A DNA stretch of 64,000 bases from the NCBI GenBank assembly GCA_020719045.1, contig DYQY01000007.1, forward strand, positions 1-64,000, in the 5' to 3' direction. The DNA comes from Candidatus Termititenax sp. (GTDB lineage Bacteria; Margulisbacteria; Riflemargulisbacteria; GWF2-35-9; DYQY01). This document shows positions 19,257-29,567 of the stretch, piece after piece. Every line of letters begins with the position of its first letter. Positions within the stretch are counted from its first letter, which is position 1. Below the pieces are notes generated by a model. That model did not search any database. It was not told where the DNA came from and worked only from the letters and a program-made list of their open reading frames with translations. The position numbers were made by a program, and so were the translations under genes.

Positions 19257-20614
19257 TTACGATTATAGTCATCCTCGTATCGAATGATATCATCCTCACC
19301 TACATAACTACCAACCTGCGCCTCAATTATTACAAGAGGCACATCTCCTGGGTTCTCCAAACGGTGTTTAACTCCCTTTGGTATATAAGTAGACTGGTTT
19401 GCAAATAGAACGATTTTTTCCTCTTCTTTTGTTACAACAGCCTCACCACTTACAACTACCCAATGTTCATTTCTGTGTTCATGCTTTTGAAAAGAAATCT
19501 TATGCTTTGGCTTAACTTCAATAGTCTTAATCTTATAGCTATTATCCTTCTCAAGTAAAACCGTATATGTTCCCCATGGACGATGAACTGTTGTATGCTC
19601 ATTAATCAAAGAAGAACCTCTAGCTTGAAGCATATCTACAACCTGTTTTACCTTTTGCGTTTCACCTTTTTTTGCAACTAATAGCGCATCAGTTGTATCT
19701 ATAATAACTAAGTCGCTAACTCCAGCAGTACTCACAATTTTGCCTTGCGTTGATACGACAAAATTGTTCCCAGAGTCTACTGCAATATCTTCTTTGTATT
19801 CACCATCAACAAAGTATTCTGCAATCTCGTCATAACTACCTAAATCAGACCAACCAATGTCAGCAGGGACTACCTTTACCACTGAGCTTTTTTCCATTAC
19901 TGCATAATCAATACTATTTGCAGGAATTGCCATCATGTCATCATATTTAACTCTTAGCATACCTTGTTTGTCTCTTAATGCCTTTTCATAAGCCTGTTTT
20001 GAACAGCTGTAGATATCTGGAGAATACTTTTTTAACTCACTTAAAAAAACACTAGCTTTAAAAGCAAACATTCCACTGTTCCAATAGTAGTTACCTGATT
20101 TAACATATTTATCAGCAGTTTCTAAATCTGGCTTTTCCTTGAAGCTTATTACATCCTCACCTTTTGCCTGAACATAACCATACCCAGTTGCCGGAAAAGT
20201 AGGAGTTATCCCAAAGGTTACTAAATTACCCTTTATTGCTAATTCTTCTGCTTTTTTTAAACACTTTATATATTCATCTTCTTTTTTGATAATATGATCC
20301 GATGGTGTTACTAAAATTACCTCATCCGCAGGACTATCAAAACAAGCTAAAGCTATAGCTGGAGCAGTGTTTCTTCCAACTGGCTCTAAAATAAATCCTA
20401 CTTCTGAGACCCCGTCTTCTTTTGCCTGATCGATAACTAAAAAGTACTGTTGCTCATTAGTTACAACAGAAACATTATCTAGTCTATTTCTTATTAATGT
20501 TTTCTGAAAAAGAGATTTATTCTCAAATAACTGAATAAACTGTTTAGGGAATAATTTCCTTGATAAAGGCCATAATCTTGTCCCACTACCACCAGCTAAA
20601 ACGACTAACTTCAT
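19253..20614 (-). CDS. manC: mannose-1-phosphate guanylyltransferase / mannose-6-phosphate isomerase-type
   Basis: LAGGSGTRLWPLSRKLFPKQF; cupin-like HRPWGTYTVLLEKDNSYKIKTIEVKPKHKISFQKHEHRNEHWVVVSG. Confidence 0.92.
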   Translation of the reverse strand: MKLVVLAGGSGTRLWPLSRKLFPKQFIQLFENKSLFQKTLIRNRLDNVSVVTNEQQYFLVIDQAKEDGVSEVGFILEPVGRNTAPAIALACFDSPADEVILVTPSDHIIKKEDEYIKCLKKAEELAIKGNLVTFGITPTFPATGYGYVQAKGEDVISFKEKPDLETADKYVKSGNYYWNSGMFAFKASVFLSELKKYSPDIYSCSKQAYEKALRDKQGMLRVKYDDMMAIPANSIDYAVMEKSSVVKVVPADIGWSDLGSYDEIAEYFVDGEYKEDIAVDSGNNFVVSTQGKIVSTAGVSDLVIIDTTDALLVAKKGETQKVKQVVDMLQARGSSLINEHTTVHRPWGTYTVLLEKDNSYKIKTIEVKPKHKISFQKHEHRNEHWVVVSGEAVVTKEEEKIVLFANQSTYIPKGVKHRLENPGDVPLVIIEAQVGSYVGEDDIIRYEDDYNRK

Positions 20615-20623
20615 TATTATCTC

Positions 20624-22699
20624 CTATAATCTTCTAAACAACTGTTGATAGCTCGCAAAAGGCCAATATTCTTTGGAAACAATCTCCTCTGCCTTATCAA
20701 CAAATTCTCGCAATTTAGCAAGATCAGCGTCACATTGATAATAACCCTTTGCTTGGTCTGTAAGTTCAGACATACAATGACAATTAGCTTTCTTAGTAAT
20801 CTGTTCAACAAAAGCATGGACGTTTTTATAAAGATCCTCTAATTCACTTATCTGATTTGCAATAAGACCTGTTTTTGATGTATTTGCTGATATAAGTAAC
20901 GCCAACTGCTTAAGTATTGCCGGCATAACTTCTGTTAAAACCATCTCACAAGATGACTGTAACTCAATCTGTTTCGTTCTAACATACTGCATTAAACGAA
21001 TATTTTGCCTTGCTAATAACTCTTTTTCAGAAAGCACTTCAAATGTTTTATATAACTCTAAAACTTCCTTACTAATCATGCTTTCAAGAGCTTCCGGAGT
21101 ATTATTAAAGTTCTTTAGCCCTCTCTTCTTAGCTTCTTCTTTCCACTCAGGAGAATAGCAATTCCCTTCAAAATGGATTTCCTTTGTTTCTTTAATCATT
21201 TCCTTAACAACCAATAAAGCATTAGCTTTAGGATCACCACTTAATTTTTCAATCTTATTGTAAATTCTTTCATATCCCTCAGTTATAATTAAATTTATTA
21301 AAGTCACTACCTCTGAACAATTCTGAGATGAACCAACAGACCTAAACTCAAACTTGTTTCCAGTAAATGCCATTGGAGATGTTCTATTTCTATCTGAACT
21401 ATCTTTAGCAACTGATGGCAACTGACGAATCCCCAAGCTTATCTCTGCCATTTTCTTTTCAGTTACTTTACTTAGCTTCTCTATCTCTAATAATAATGAG
21501 GAAAGATACTCACCTAAATATACTGACATAATATTCGGAGGTGCTTCAGTTCCTCCTAATCTTCTCTCATTTCCAGCATCAAGCACTAATGCATTAAAAA
21601 AGTTTGCATACTTCTTTACACCAATCATCATTGATACAACAGTCATAAGCAAAGTTACGTTTCGCAACGGCGATGCTGATGGTTCTAAATAATTTACACC
21701 TGTATTATCGCCAATTGACCAATTTACATGCTTACCTGATCCATTAACCCCATTAAAAGGTTTCTCATGTAACAAGGCAACCAACCCATGCCTTTCAGCA
21801 ACTTCTTCAATAATATCCATTACTTGCAAATTATGGTCTATGGCCAAATTCTGTTCTTCATATAAAGGTGCTATTTCAAACTGATTTGGAGATACTTCAT
21901 TATGTCTTGTTTTAGCAGGAATACCTCTTCTGTATAACTCTCTATCAAAATCCTCCATAAACTGAAGCACTCTTTTCTTTATTGTTCCGAAATAATGATC
22001 CTTAAGTTGCTGATTTCTAGCGGCTGGTCTTCCAAAAAGTGTTTGCTTACAAATCTGCAAATCAGACCTTGTTTCATAAAGTTCTTTATCTACAAGAAAA
22101 TATTCTTGCTCAATACCTAGCCAAACATTAATTCTCTTAGCATTCCTGTTTCCAAGTAATTTTTGTAATTTAATCCCAACATTATTCAAAGCTTTTTTAC
22201 TTCTAAGTAGTCCTGTCTTTTGGTCAAGCACATCACCAGTCCAAGAAAGAAAAACAGATGGAATAACAAGTGTTTTTGTGTCCTTTGCTTCAATTAAAAA
22301 AACAGGAGAAGTTGGATCCCATGCAGAGTATCCTCTTGCCTCAAACGTTGAACGAATTCCTCCACTTGGAAACGAAGACGCATCAGGCTCGGATTGGATT
22401 AACTGAATAGCTGATAATCTTTCAATCAAAATACCTTCTTCATCGTAACTAATAAAAGAATTGTGTTTTTCTGCTGTTCCACCTCTTAATGGTTGAAACC
22501 AATGAGTATAATGAGTAGCTCCATTTTCAATAGCCCACTCCTTCATACTATGAGCAACTTCACCAGCTATTTCTTTTTCTAAGGTATCACCTTTAACTAT
22601 TGTATTAATAAGCTGACTATACACTCTCTCACTTAGCCTATTCCTCATAACTTCTTGGGTAAAAACTAATTCGCCATATCTATTCATAATTTGGGACAT
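20624..22699 (-). CDS. glnN: glutamine synthetase type III
   Basis: 691 aa; THWFQPLRGGTAEKHNSF, NEVSPNQFEIAPLYEEQNLAIDHN, GVNGSGKHVNWSI. Confidence 0.94.
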   Translation of the reverse strand: MSQIMNRYGELVFTQEVMRNRLSERVYSQLINTIVKGDTLEKEIAGEVAHSMKEWAIENGATHYTHWFQPLRGGTAEKHNSFISYDEEGILIERLSAIQLIQSEPDASSFPSGGIRSTFEARGYSAWDPTSPVFLIEAKDTKTLVIPSVFLSWTGDVLDQKTGLLRSKKALNNVGIKLQKLLGNRNAKRINVWLGIEQEYFLVDKELYETRSDLQICKQTLFGRPAARNQQLKDHYFGTIKKRVLQFMEDFDRELYRRGIPAKTRHNEVSPNQFEIAPLYEEQNLAIDHNLQVMDIIEEVAERHGLVALLHEKPFNGVNGSGKHVNWSIGDNTGVNYLEPSASPLRNVTLLMTVVSMMIGVKKYANFFNALVLDAGNERRLGGTEAPPNIMSVYLGEYLSSLLLEIEKLSKVTEKKMAEISLGIRQLPSVAKDSSDRNRTSPMAFTGNKFEFRSVGSSQNCSEVVTLINLIITEGYERIYNKIEKLSGDPKANALLVVKEMIKETKEIHFEGNCYSPEWKEEAKKRGLKNFNNTPEALESMISKEVLELYKTFEVLSEKELLARQNIRLMQYVRTKQIELQSSCEMVLTEVMPAILKQLALLISANTSKTGLIANQISELEDLYKNVHAFVEQITKKANCHCMSELTDQAKGYYQCDADLAKLREFVDKAEEIVSKEYWPFASYQQLFRRL

Positions 22700-22894
22700 T
22701 CTCTACTCCTTAGCCATTTTTTTAAAATACTTGTCTATTTTACTTGATAAATCATTAAATAGCTAGAAATATGCACGCAAAACAGAATGTTTTGTTACAT
22801 TTTCTCCTCATAAGCAAACAAAAATAGCTTTATTGCTAAATAATGAATAATTTACTATGATTTACTTGTACAAATAAATAAAGGAGTTACTCTC

Positions 22895-24268
22895 ATGAAA
22901 AAAAATAGAATAATGCACATAGCCTTAGTTGTCCTAATAGCTTGCTTTACATTTGCAGACATTACCGCAGTAGAATCAGAAGTTAATAAAGATACTGCTT
23001 CTTCAAGTTCTAAAAGCACTTCCACAAAACCTAATAGTGGATACAAAAAAGAGGTCCAAGTAATCAACTCTCAGTACGAATTTAGCTACAGAAAGTTTGA
23101 AACAATAGACTTCAGTGATTGGTATAACCTACTAATCGAAGCAATGGCTTATGAACATTATTTCAACTACATGCAAAACGGTTTTATCACACACCGTGGA
23201 GATGTTCTAAAACCACTAGAAAATAGCATCTACCTAGGCTCAAGAATCAACATGAATGACATGGCGGAACTTGCCAAAGCTAAAATTTCACTTATTGGTT
23301 TTTATGATAGTCTTATCCGTAAAGGCGTTCTAAATGAAAAAGGATTTATCAATAAAACAGAATACTTCACAGGTAGCTTCGAACAATATGACTTCGGTTT
23401 TCTACTTGAAGCGATTAAGCAACTTAACATACCAATCACAGATGAAAGGCTTGCAACGGAACTAAAAAATGAACTCTACAACCTCATGTTGGTTGGTAGT
23501 AAGGTTCTTGTTGTGAATAAACTAGAAACAACTCGCTATGAGTCAAATAAAGACGGTTTCTTTGACAATCTTATAGACAGCATTGCTGGCGGTTTTATGG
23601 GAAGCATCTTCTATCCTGACAAAGTCAAAACCCAAAAAACAACACTTAGTTGGAGCTCTAACCTAGATTTAAATAAATATTTTGGAGTTTACTATTTATT
23701 TAACGACTACCCTTTTGCTGACGGATACGGAGTAACACGTCTTTTCGGCAAAAAAAAGATGCAATCAATCAACTACAGTCTACTTCATGATACCGATAAA
23801 AAACTATATAACGACACATTATCGTTCCGCTCATATTCTGCCATCCCAACTGCAGGTAAAAGCACTCCTTTTATCGGATACGGAATAAGTGCCTATCAGG
23901 TAAGAGACAATACTGACTCTTTCCAGTTCTACAACTTATTCGGCACTGCAGGTGGAGCTTTCCAGTCAGGACTTATCCATCTTGATTTAGGATTATCCTA
24001 TAAAAGAGGCGAACCAAGCGGTGTCGGAATGTATTGGGGATATGGAGCAGAGTTCCTGCTTTTCCAACCACTAAGCTTCATCTTTGAACACAACGGAGCT
24101 ATCCAACCAAAATACTTTTCAGACATTGATAAGTGGGGAAGCAACTGGAGTTACTCTCAAATCCAAACTGGACTTAAGCTTAACCTAGGTGGTCTATCAT
24201 TAGGCGCTGGATATCAATGGTCTACGGGAATACAAGGATGGACAGCATTTGGAACATACATATTCTAA
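22895..24268 (+). CDS. putative outer-membrane beta-barrel protein with signal peptide
   Basis: N-terminal MKKNRIMHIALVVLIACFTFA; C-terminus alternating and ending in aromatic F (LGAGYQWSTGIQGWTAFGTYIF). Confidence 0.5.
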   Translation: MKKNRIMHIALVVLIACFTFADITAVESEVNKDTASSSSKSTSTKPNSGYKKEVQVINSQYEFSYRKFETIDFSDWYNLLIEAMAYEHYFNYMQNGFITHRGDVLKPLENSIYLGSRINMNDMAELAKAKISLIGFYDSLIRKGVLNEKGFINKTEYFTGSFEQYDFGFLLEAIKQLNIPITDERLATELKNELYNLMLVGSKVLVVNKLETTRYESNKDGFFDNLIDSIAGGFMGSIFYPDKVKTQKTTLSWSSNLDLNKYFGVYYLFNDYPFADGYGVTRLFGKKKMQSINYSLLHDTDKKLYNDTLSFRSYSAIPTAGKSTPFIGYGISAYQVRDNTDSFQFYNLFGTAGGAFQSGLIHLDLGLSYKRGEPSGVGMYWGYGAEFLLFQPLSFIFEHNGAIQPKYFSDIDKWGSNWSYSQIQTGLKLNLGGLSLGAGYQWSTGIQGWTAFGTYIF

Positions 24269-24280
24269 GAAAAAAATAAT

Positions 24281-25960
24281 TTACCCCCTAGTTAATTTGC
24301 GATACTTAATTCTGTGTGGTTGATCATTTCCAGTACGCTTCTTTTTATCTTCTGCATACTCAGAATAATTACCTTCAAACCATACAACTTTACTATCCCC
24401 TTCGAAGGCTAAAATATGAGTTGCTATTCTATCTAAGAACCATCTATCGTGGCTTATTACAACAGCACAACCAGCAAAATTCTCTAATGCATCCTCAAGC
24501 GCTCTGATTGTATTTACGTCTAAATCGTTTGTTGGTTCGTCTAAAAGAATAACATTTGAGCCTGTTTTAAGTATCTTTGCCAAATGAACTCTATTTCTCT
24601 CTCCACCAGAAATCAACCCAACTTTCTTCTGCTGGTCAGTTCCAGAAAAGTTAAATCTTGAAACATATGCTCTAGAGTTAATTTCTCGTTTACCCATCTG
24701 AATAACTTCCTGTGACTCAGAAATAACCTCCCAAATACTCTTATTTGGATCAAGCTCATCCCTAGACTGATTAACATATGCTAATTCTACTGTTTCTCCT
24801 ATTTTTACTGTACCAGAATCTGGCTTCTCTTCACCAGTAATCATCTTAAATAATGTTGATTTACCAGCTCCATTAGGACCAATCACTCCTACGATTCCAC
24901 CAGGCGGTAACGAGAAGGTCATATCCTCAACTAACAATCTATCTCCATACCCTTTAGAAATTCCACTAACTTCAATTACTGTTGTTCCTAATTTTCTACC
25001 AGTTGGAATGTATATTTCTAAATCTTTTGCTCTCTTTTCCTGCTCGTCTGCTAACAATGACTCATAAGCCTTAATATGTGCCTTTGCCTTAGTTTGACGG
25101 CCTTTTGGTGTCATATTTATCCACTCAAGTTCACGCTTAAGAGTCTTCTGTCTCTCTGACTCAGACTTTTCCTCATTTTGTAGCCTCTTCTGTTTTTGGT
25201 CTAGCCAAGAAGAATAATTGCCTTTCCAAGGAATTCCTTCACCTCTATCCAACTCCAATATCCAACCAGCAACATTATCTAAAAAGTATCTATCATGGGT
25301 AACAGCAATTACAGTTCCTTCATATCGTTGCAAATGCTGCTCAAGCCAATCAACAGTCTCTGCATCAAGATGGTTTGTTGGCTCGTCTAAAAGTAATACA
25401 TCTGGCTTCTGAAGAAGTAACCTACAAAGAGCCACTCGTCTTAATTCTCCACCAGACAATACCTTAATCAGTGTATCTCCTTCAGGACAACGTAATGAAT
25501 CCATAGCCATTTCAAGCTTAGACTCAACATCCCAAGCATCTTTAGCATCTAACATTTCTTGAACTTTTCCCTGTCTTTCAAGTAGTTTATCCATTTCCTC
25601 GTCAGTCATTGGTTCAGAAAACTTATTATTTATCTCTTCATATTCTTTCATTAGACTAACCAGCTCTTGCATCCCCTGCTCTACTACTTGTCTTACTGTC
25701 ATGTTTGGGTCGAGCTTTGGTTCCTGCTCCAAATAACCAATAGTGTATCCTGGAGACAACGAAATCTGCCCTTGATAATCCTGATCAACTCCTGCAAGAA
25801 TCCTTAAAAGCGAGCTCTTTCCGGAACCATTAAGACCTAAGACCCCTATTTTTGCTCCATAAAAATAAGACAACGAAATATCTTTAATAATTGGCTTTTT
25901 GTCATAAAACTTACAAACCTTATACATTGAATATATTATTTTATTAATCTCATCTGCCAT
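24281..25960 (-). CDS. ettA: ABC-F protein EttA (energy-dependent translational throttle)
   Basis: Two ABC domains with Walker A GLNGSGKSS and GPNGAGKST and LSGGE/ISGGE signatures. Confidence 0.9.
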   Translation of the reverse strand: MADEINKIIYSMYKVCKFYDKKPIIKDISLSYFYGAKIGVLGLNGSGKSSLLRILAGVDQDYQGQISLSPGYTIGYLEQEPKLDPNMTVRQVVEQGMQELVSLMKEYEEINNKFSEPMTDEEMDKLLERQGKVQEMLDAKDAWDVESKLEMAMDSLRCPEGDTLIKVLSGGELRRVALCRLLLQKPDVLLLDEPTNHLDAETVDWLEQHLQRYEGTVIAVTHDRYFLDNVAGWILELDRGEGIPWKGNYSSWLDQKQKRLQNEEKSESERQKTLKRELEWINMTPKGRQTKAKAHIKAYESLLADEQEKRAKDLEIYIPTGRKLGTTVIEVSGISKGYGDRLLVEDMTFSLPPGGIVGVIGPNGAGKSTLFKMITGEEKPDSGTVKIGETVELAYVNQSRDELDPNKSIWEVISESQEVIQMGKREINSRAYVSRFNFSGTDQQKKVGLISGGERNRVHLAKILKTGSNVILLDEPTNDLDVNTIRALEDALENFAGCAVVISHDRWFLDRIATHILAFEGDSKVVWFEGNYSEYAEDKKKRTGNDQPHRIKYRKLTRG

Positions 25961-26190
25961 AATTTACTCCCTCTATTTTTTTATTAATTATAAAGCCATA
26001 CGTTACTTACTGGCTACCTGGATTTACTAGCTATCTAGTTTACAACTAATACCGAATCTCTATTGTGCTCTAAAACTTTTAACTTTTGTGGTCTAATAGA
26101 CAAAAAATTAAAAGAAGTATTTGGTAAGTAAAAAGCACCTGCCTCACAATTTACTTTTCACTTTTCACTTTTCACGTCTATAATATTGCT

Positions 26191-27465
26191 ATGGGTATTC
26201 TAAAAGACAAAGCAAAAAAATATATATCGCCAGTATTAGGGAAATATTTCCCTGACTTAGAAATAGTCAGCGGAGAAGGCATCTATTTATACGATACAGA
26301 TGGCAAAAAATACATAGATTTTTCATGTGGTATTGGTGTTACAAACACAGGTCACTGTCATCCGAAAGTTGTTAAAGCAATCACCAAACAAGCATCTCAG
26401 CTTATTCACATATGTGCCGGCATTGCTCATTATGAACCTCATGTGAAATTAGCCGAACGCCTAGTTAACCTGCTTCCATTCAAAGAAGCCTCCGTTGTTT
26501 TTTCCCAAAGCGGTTCAGAAGCTGTTGAAGCAAGCCTCAAGCTAGCTAAATATGTAACTAAAAAGAAAAAACTAGTTGCTTTTACGCACTCTTTTCATGG
26601 ACGTACACTTGGAGCACTTTCAGTAACCTACAAAGAAAAATATAAAAAAGGTTATGAAGGATGGTTAATCGATGACATTATTCGTCTTGATTATCCTTAC
26701 TATTTTCATAACAACACAATGGAATACCGTGACTATGTTTATAAATGCATAGCTGATTTCAAAAAAGCAATACTAGAAAATAATGATATTGCAGCTGTAA
26801 TAATTGAACCTATCCTTGGAGAAGGCGGATACGTTCCTGCTCCTATCGAGTTTATTCAAGAACTTCGTAAATTTACTGAAGAACAAAATATACTGCTTAT
26901 TTTTGACGAAGTTCAATCAGGATTTGGACGAACAGGTACCATGTTTGCAATGGAACACTATGATGTTGTCCCTGACATTGTTGCGCTTGCTAAAGGAATA
27001 GCTTCTGGCATGCCACTAGGTGCTTGCGTTGCAAAAAAAGAACTAATGGACCAATGGACTACAAGTGCTCATGGTGGAACATATATCGGTAACCCAGTAT
27101 CTTGTGCTGCCTCACTTGCAACCATTTCAGCACTTGAAGAAGAGAATCTACTAGAAAATGCTTATGAAACTGGGAAGCTTATTACTTCACTTCTTAATGA
27201 AGCAAAAAAAAATTTACCAGTAATAGGCGATGTTCGTGGTGTTGGTTTAATGATTGGCATTGAATTCATTAACCCAACAACAAAAGAACCAAACCCAGAG
27301 ATAGTTAAGAATATAAAAATTAAAGCACTCGAAAAAGGTCTAGTGGTAATTAGCTGTGGTGATACCGACCAAGTACTTCGCTTAATTCCAGCACTAATAA
27401 TTACAAAATCACAAGCCAAAGATGCTATCGACATCTTGATAAGTGCCATCAAGGAATCTCTTTAA
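26191..27465 (+). CDS. class III aminotransferase (4-aminobutyrate/acetylornithine aminotransferase family)
   Basis: IFDEVQSGFGRTGTMFAMEHYDVVPDIVALAKGIASGMPLGA. Confidence 0.9.
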   Translation: MGILKDKAKKYISPVLGKYFPDLEIVSGEGIYLYDTDGKKYIDFSCGIGVTNTGHCHPKVVKAITKQASQLIHICAGIAHYEPHVKLAERLVNLLPFKEASVVFSQSGSEAVEASLKLAKYVTKKKKLVAFTHSFHGRTLGALSVTYKEKYKKGYEGWLIDDIIRLDYPYYFHNNTMEYRDYVYKCIADFKKAILENNDIAAVIIEPILGEGGYVPAPIEFIQELRKFTEEQNILLIFDEVQSGFGRTGTMFAMEHYDVVPDIVALAKGIASGMPLGACVAKKELMDQWTTSAHGGTYIGNPVSCAASLATISALEEENLLENAYETGKLITSLLNEAKKNLPVIGDVRGVGLMIGIEFINPTTKEPNPEIVKNIKIKALEKGLVVISCGDTDQVLRLIPALIITKSQAKDAIDILISAIKESL

Positions 27466-28211
27466 TGAGCAACAACTTAGTCGTAGGCAAGAACGCAGTA
27501 TTGCAACTGCTTCTTACTGGACAGAAAACACACCAATTACTCATTAACAGAAGCTCAAAAAGTGATGAACGTATTGCGACAATAATTGAAATAGCAGAAG
27601 GAAACAATATACCTTACCGTTTTGTTGAACAAAAAGACCTTGATGTAAAATGTAGAAATGTAAAACACCAAGGCATCCTAGCCTACATACCAAAACGACA
27701 ATTTGTAGAAATAGAAGATATTTTAGATTACGCAGAGGAATTAGAAGAACAACCATTTATTCTAATACTAGATGGTATCGAAGACCCTCACAATTTTGGT
27801 TCGATTGCTAGAACAGCTGTTGCAGCTGGAGTTCATGGAATTATTGTTCCTAAAACAAAACAAGCAGAAATAACTCCTATTGTCTCGAAAGTTAGTACTG
27901 GTGCAATCGACCAAATACTAATAGCCAAAGTACCGAACATTGCCAGTGCTATTGAAACTTTAAAAAAGAAAAACGTCTGGATTATTGGTACTGATATGAA
28001 CGCAGAAGTTAGCTACTCAGAGCAAGACTATGACATGGCAGTAGCACTTGTAATTGGAAACGAAGGGAAAGGCATAACTCGACTTGTTAGTGAAAAATGT
28101 GACTTTCTTATAAAAATACCTATTAGTCCTTCTATCGACAGCTTGAATGCGGGCGTCTCTGCTGGTATTATGATTTTTAAAATCAAAGAAATGAGAGACG
28201 AGCTAGGGTAA
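27465..28211 (+). CDS. rlmB: 23S rRNA (guanosine-2'-O-)-methyltransferase RlmB family
   Basis: SPOUT motifs EDPHNFGSIARTA, GNEGKGI, IPISPSIDSLNAGVSAGI. Confidence 0.9.
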   Translation: MSNNLVVGKNAVLQLLLTGQKTHQLLINRSSKSDERIATIIEIAEGNNIPYRFVEQKDLDVKCRNVKHQGILAYIPKRQFVEIEDILDYAEELEEQPFILILDGIEDPHNFGSIARTAVAAGVHGIIVPKTKQAEITPIVSKVSTGAIDQILIAKVPNIASAIETLKKKNVWIIGTDMNAEVSYSEQDYDMAVALVIGNEGKGITRLVSEKCDFLIKIPISPSIDSLNAGVSAGIMIFKIKEMRDELG

Positions 28212-28213
28212 TC

Positions 28214-28699
28214 ATGGCTGAAAAGAAAATACTAACAATTGGAAACCCTTTACTAAAAAAGAAAAGCACAGCAGTAACGTCATTAACTCCTGAAATAAAA
28301 AAAATAATTAAAGATATGACAGATACTATGTATGCTGCTAACGGTTGTGGTCTTGCAGCAATCCAAATCGGAGAACCACTTAGAATTATCCTAGTAGACA
28401 CTAGTGATAAAAGAGATAATCTATGTGTAATGATTAATCCAAAAATCACCAAAAAAGAAGGCGAAATCGTCTTTACGGAAGGATGCTTAAGCGTTCCAGG
28501 ACTAGAAGGTGACGTTATTCGCTACAGCAAAATCACAGTTAAAGGTAAGGATGAAAACTTTAAAGATATCGAAGTTACCGTTGAAGCGTATCCAGCAGTT
28601 GCTTTCCAGCACGAAATAGACCATTTAGAAGGAAAACTGTACATTGATCAAGCAATTGAGGGAACGACAAAATCAATAGATTCTAAAGAAAAGATATGA
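28214..28699 (+). CDS. def: peptide deformylase
   Basis: GCGLAAIQIG, EGCLSVPG, QHEIDHLEGKL. Confidence 0.96.
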   Translation: MAEKKILTIGNPLLKKKSTAVTSLTPEIKKIIKDMTDTMYAANGCGLAAIQIGEPLRIILVDTSDKRDNLCVMINPKITKKEGEIVFTEGCLSVPGLEGDVIRYSKITVKGKDENFKDIEVTVEAYPAVAFQHEIDHLEGKLYIDQAIEGTTKSIDSKEKI

Positions 28700-29529
28700 T
28701 TAATAAGCTGTTTTTCTTTGGAACACCTGCTTTCTCCGCTAATATTCTACAAGGCATTATTAACAACAAAATTAAAGTCAGTGGCGTAATTACTGGTCCA
28801 GATAAAAAGCAAGATAGAGGACACGAAACAAAGCCCTCTGAAGTTGCTATTATTGCAAATCAAAACAATATTCCTGTCTTTAAACCTAATAATATTGATG
28901 AACTTAATACTATCCTTAATTGTGAATCGCCTGACCTTTGTTTAGTTATTGCTTACGGCATGATTTTCCCTGCAAATTTAGTCAAAAAATATAACTTCAT
29001 AAACATACACACATCCCTACTGCCAAAATACAGGGGGCCATCCCCTGTTCAATCTTGCCTACTAAATGGTGACACAATGACAGGAGTTACTTTAATGAAA
29101 ATAGGTATCGGAGTAGATGATGGGGATATTATCCATACATCAATAACTCAGATAGAGCCGAACGAAACAGCAGAAGGTCTGTTTAAGAAACTAGAATCTG
29201 CAAGCATAGAGCTACTAACCGAACAACTAAATATAAAAGACAACTGGAAATACACAGAGCAACTGCATAAAGAAGCTACCTTTACCAAAAAAATAAAAAA
29301 AGAAGACGGATTAGTAAATTTACAGACAGATACAACAACTAATATCTTTAATAAATTCAGAGCATATTACCCTTGGCCAGGCATCTATACATTTCAAAAC
29401 GAACAAAGAATTAAAATAACTGAATTGAAGTTAACTGAAGAAAAAATAGAAATAATCTCTGTTCAAAAAGAAGGCAAAAAACCTACATTATACAAAGACT
29501 TTCTAAACTCAAACAAACCTCTCATTTAA
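28696..29529 (+). CDS. fmt: methionyl-tRNA formyltransferase
   Basis: FFGTPAFSANIL, NIHTSLLPKYRGPSPVQSCLLNGDTMTGVTLMKIG. Confidence 0.94.
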   Translation: MINKLFFFGTPAFSANILQGIINNKIKVSGVITGPDKKQDRGHETKPSEVAIIANQNNIPVFKPNNIDELNTILNCESPDLCLVIAYGMIFPANLVKKYNFINIHTSLLPKYRGPSPVQSCLLNGDTMTGVTLMKIGIGVDDGDIIHTSITQIEPNETAEGLFKKLESASIELLTEQLNIKDNWKYTEQLHKEATFTKKIKKEDGLVNLQTDTTTNIFNKFRAYYPWPGIYTFQNEQRIKITELKLTEEKIEIISVQKEGKKPTLYKDFLNSNKPLI

Positions 29530-29567
29530 ATTTGTTCAACAGTGGTTATCTATAGTATAATTACACT

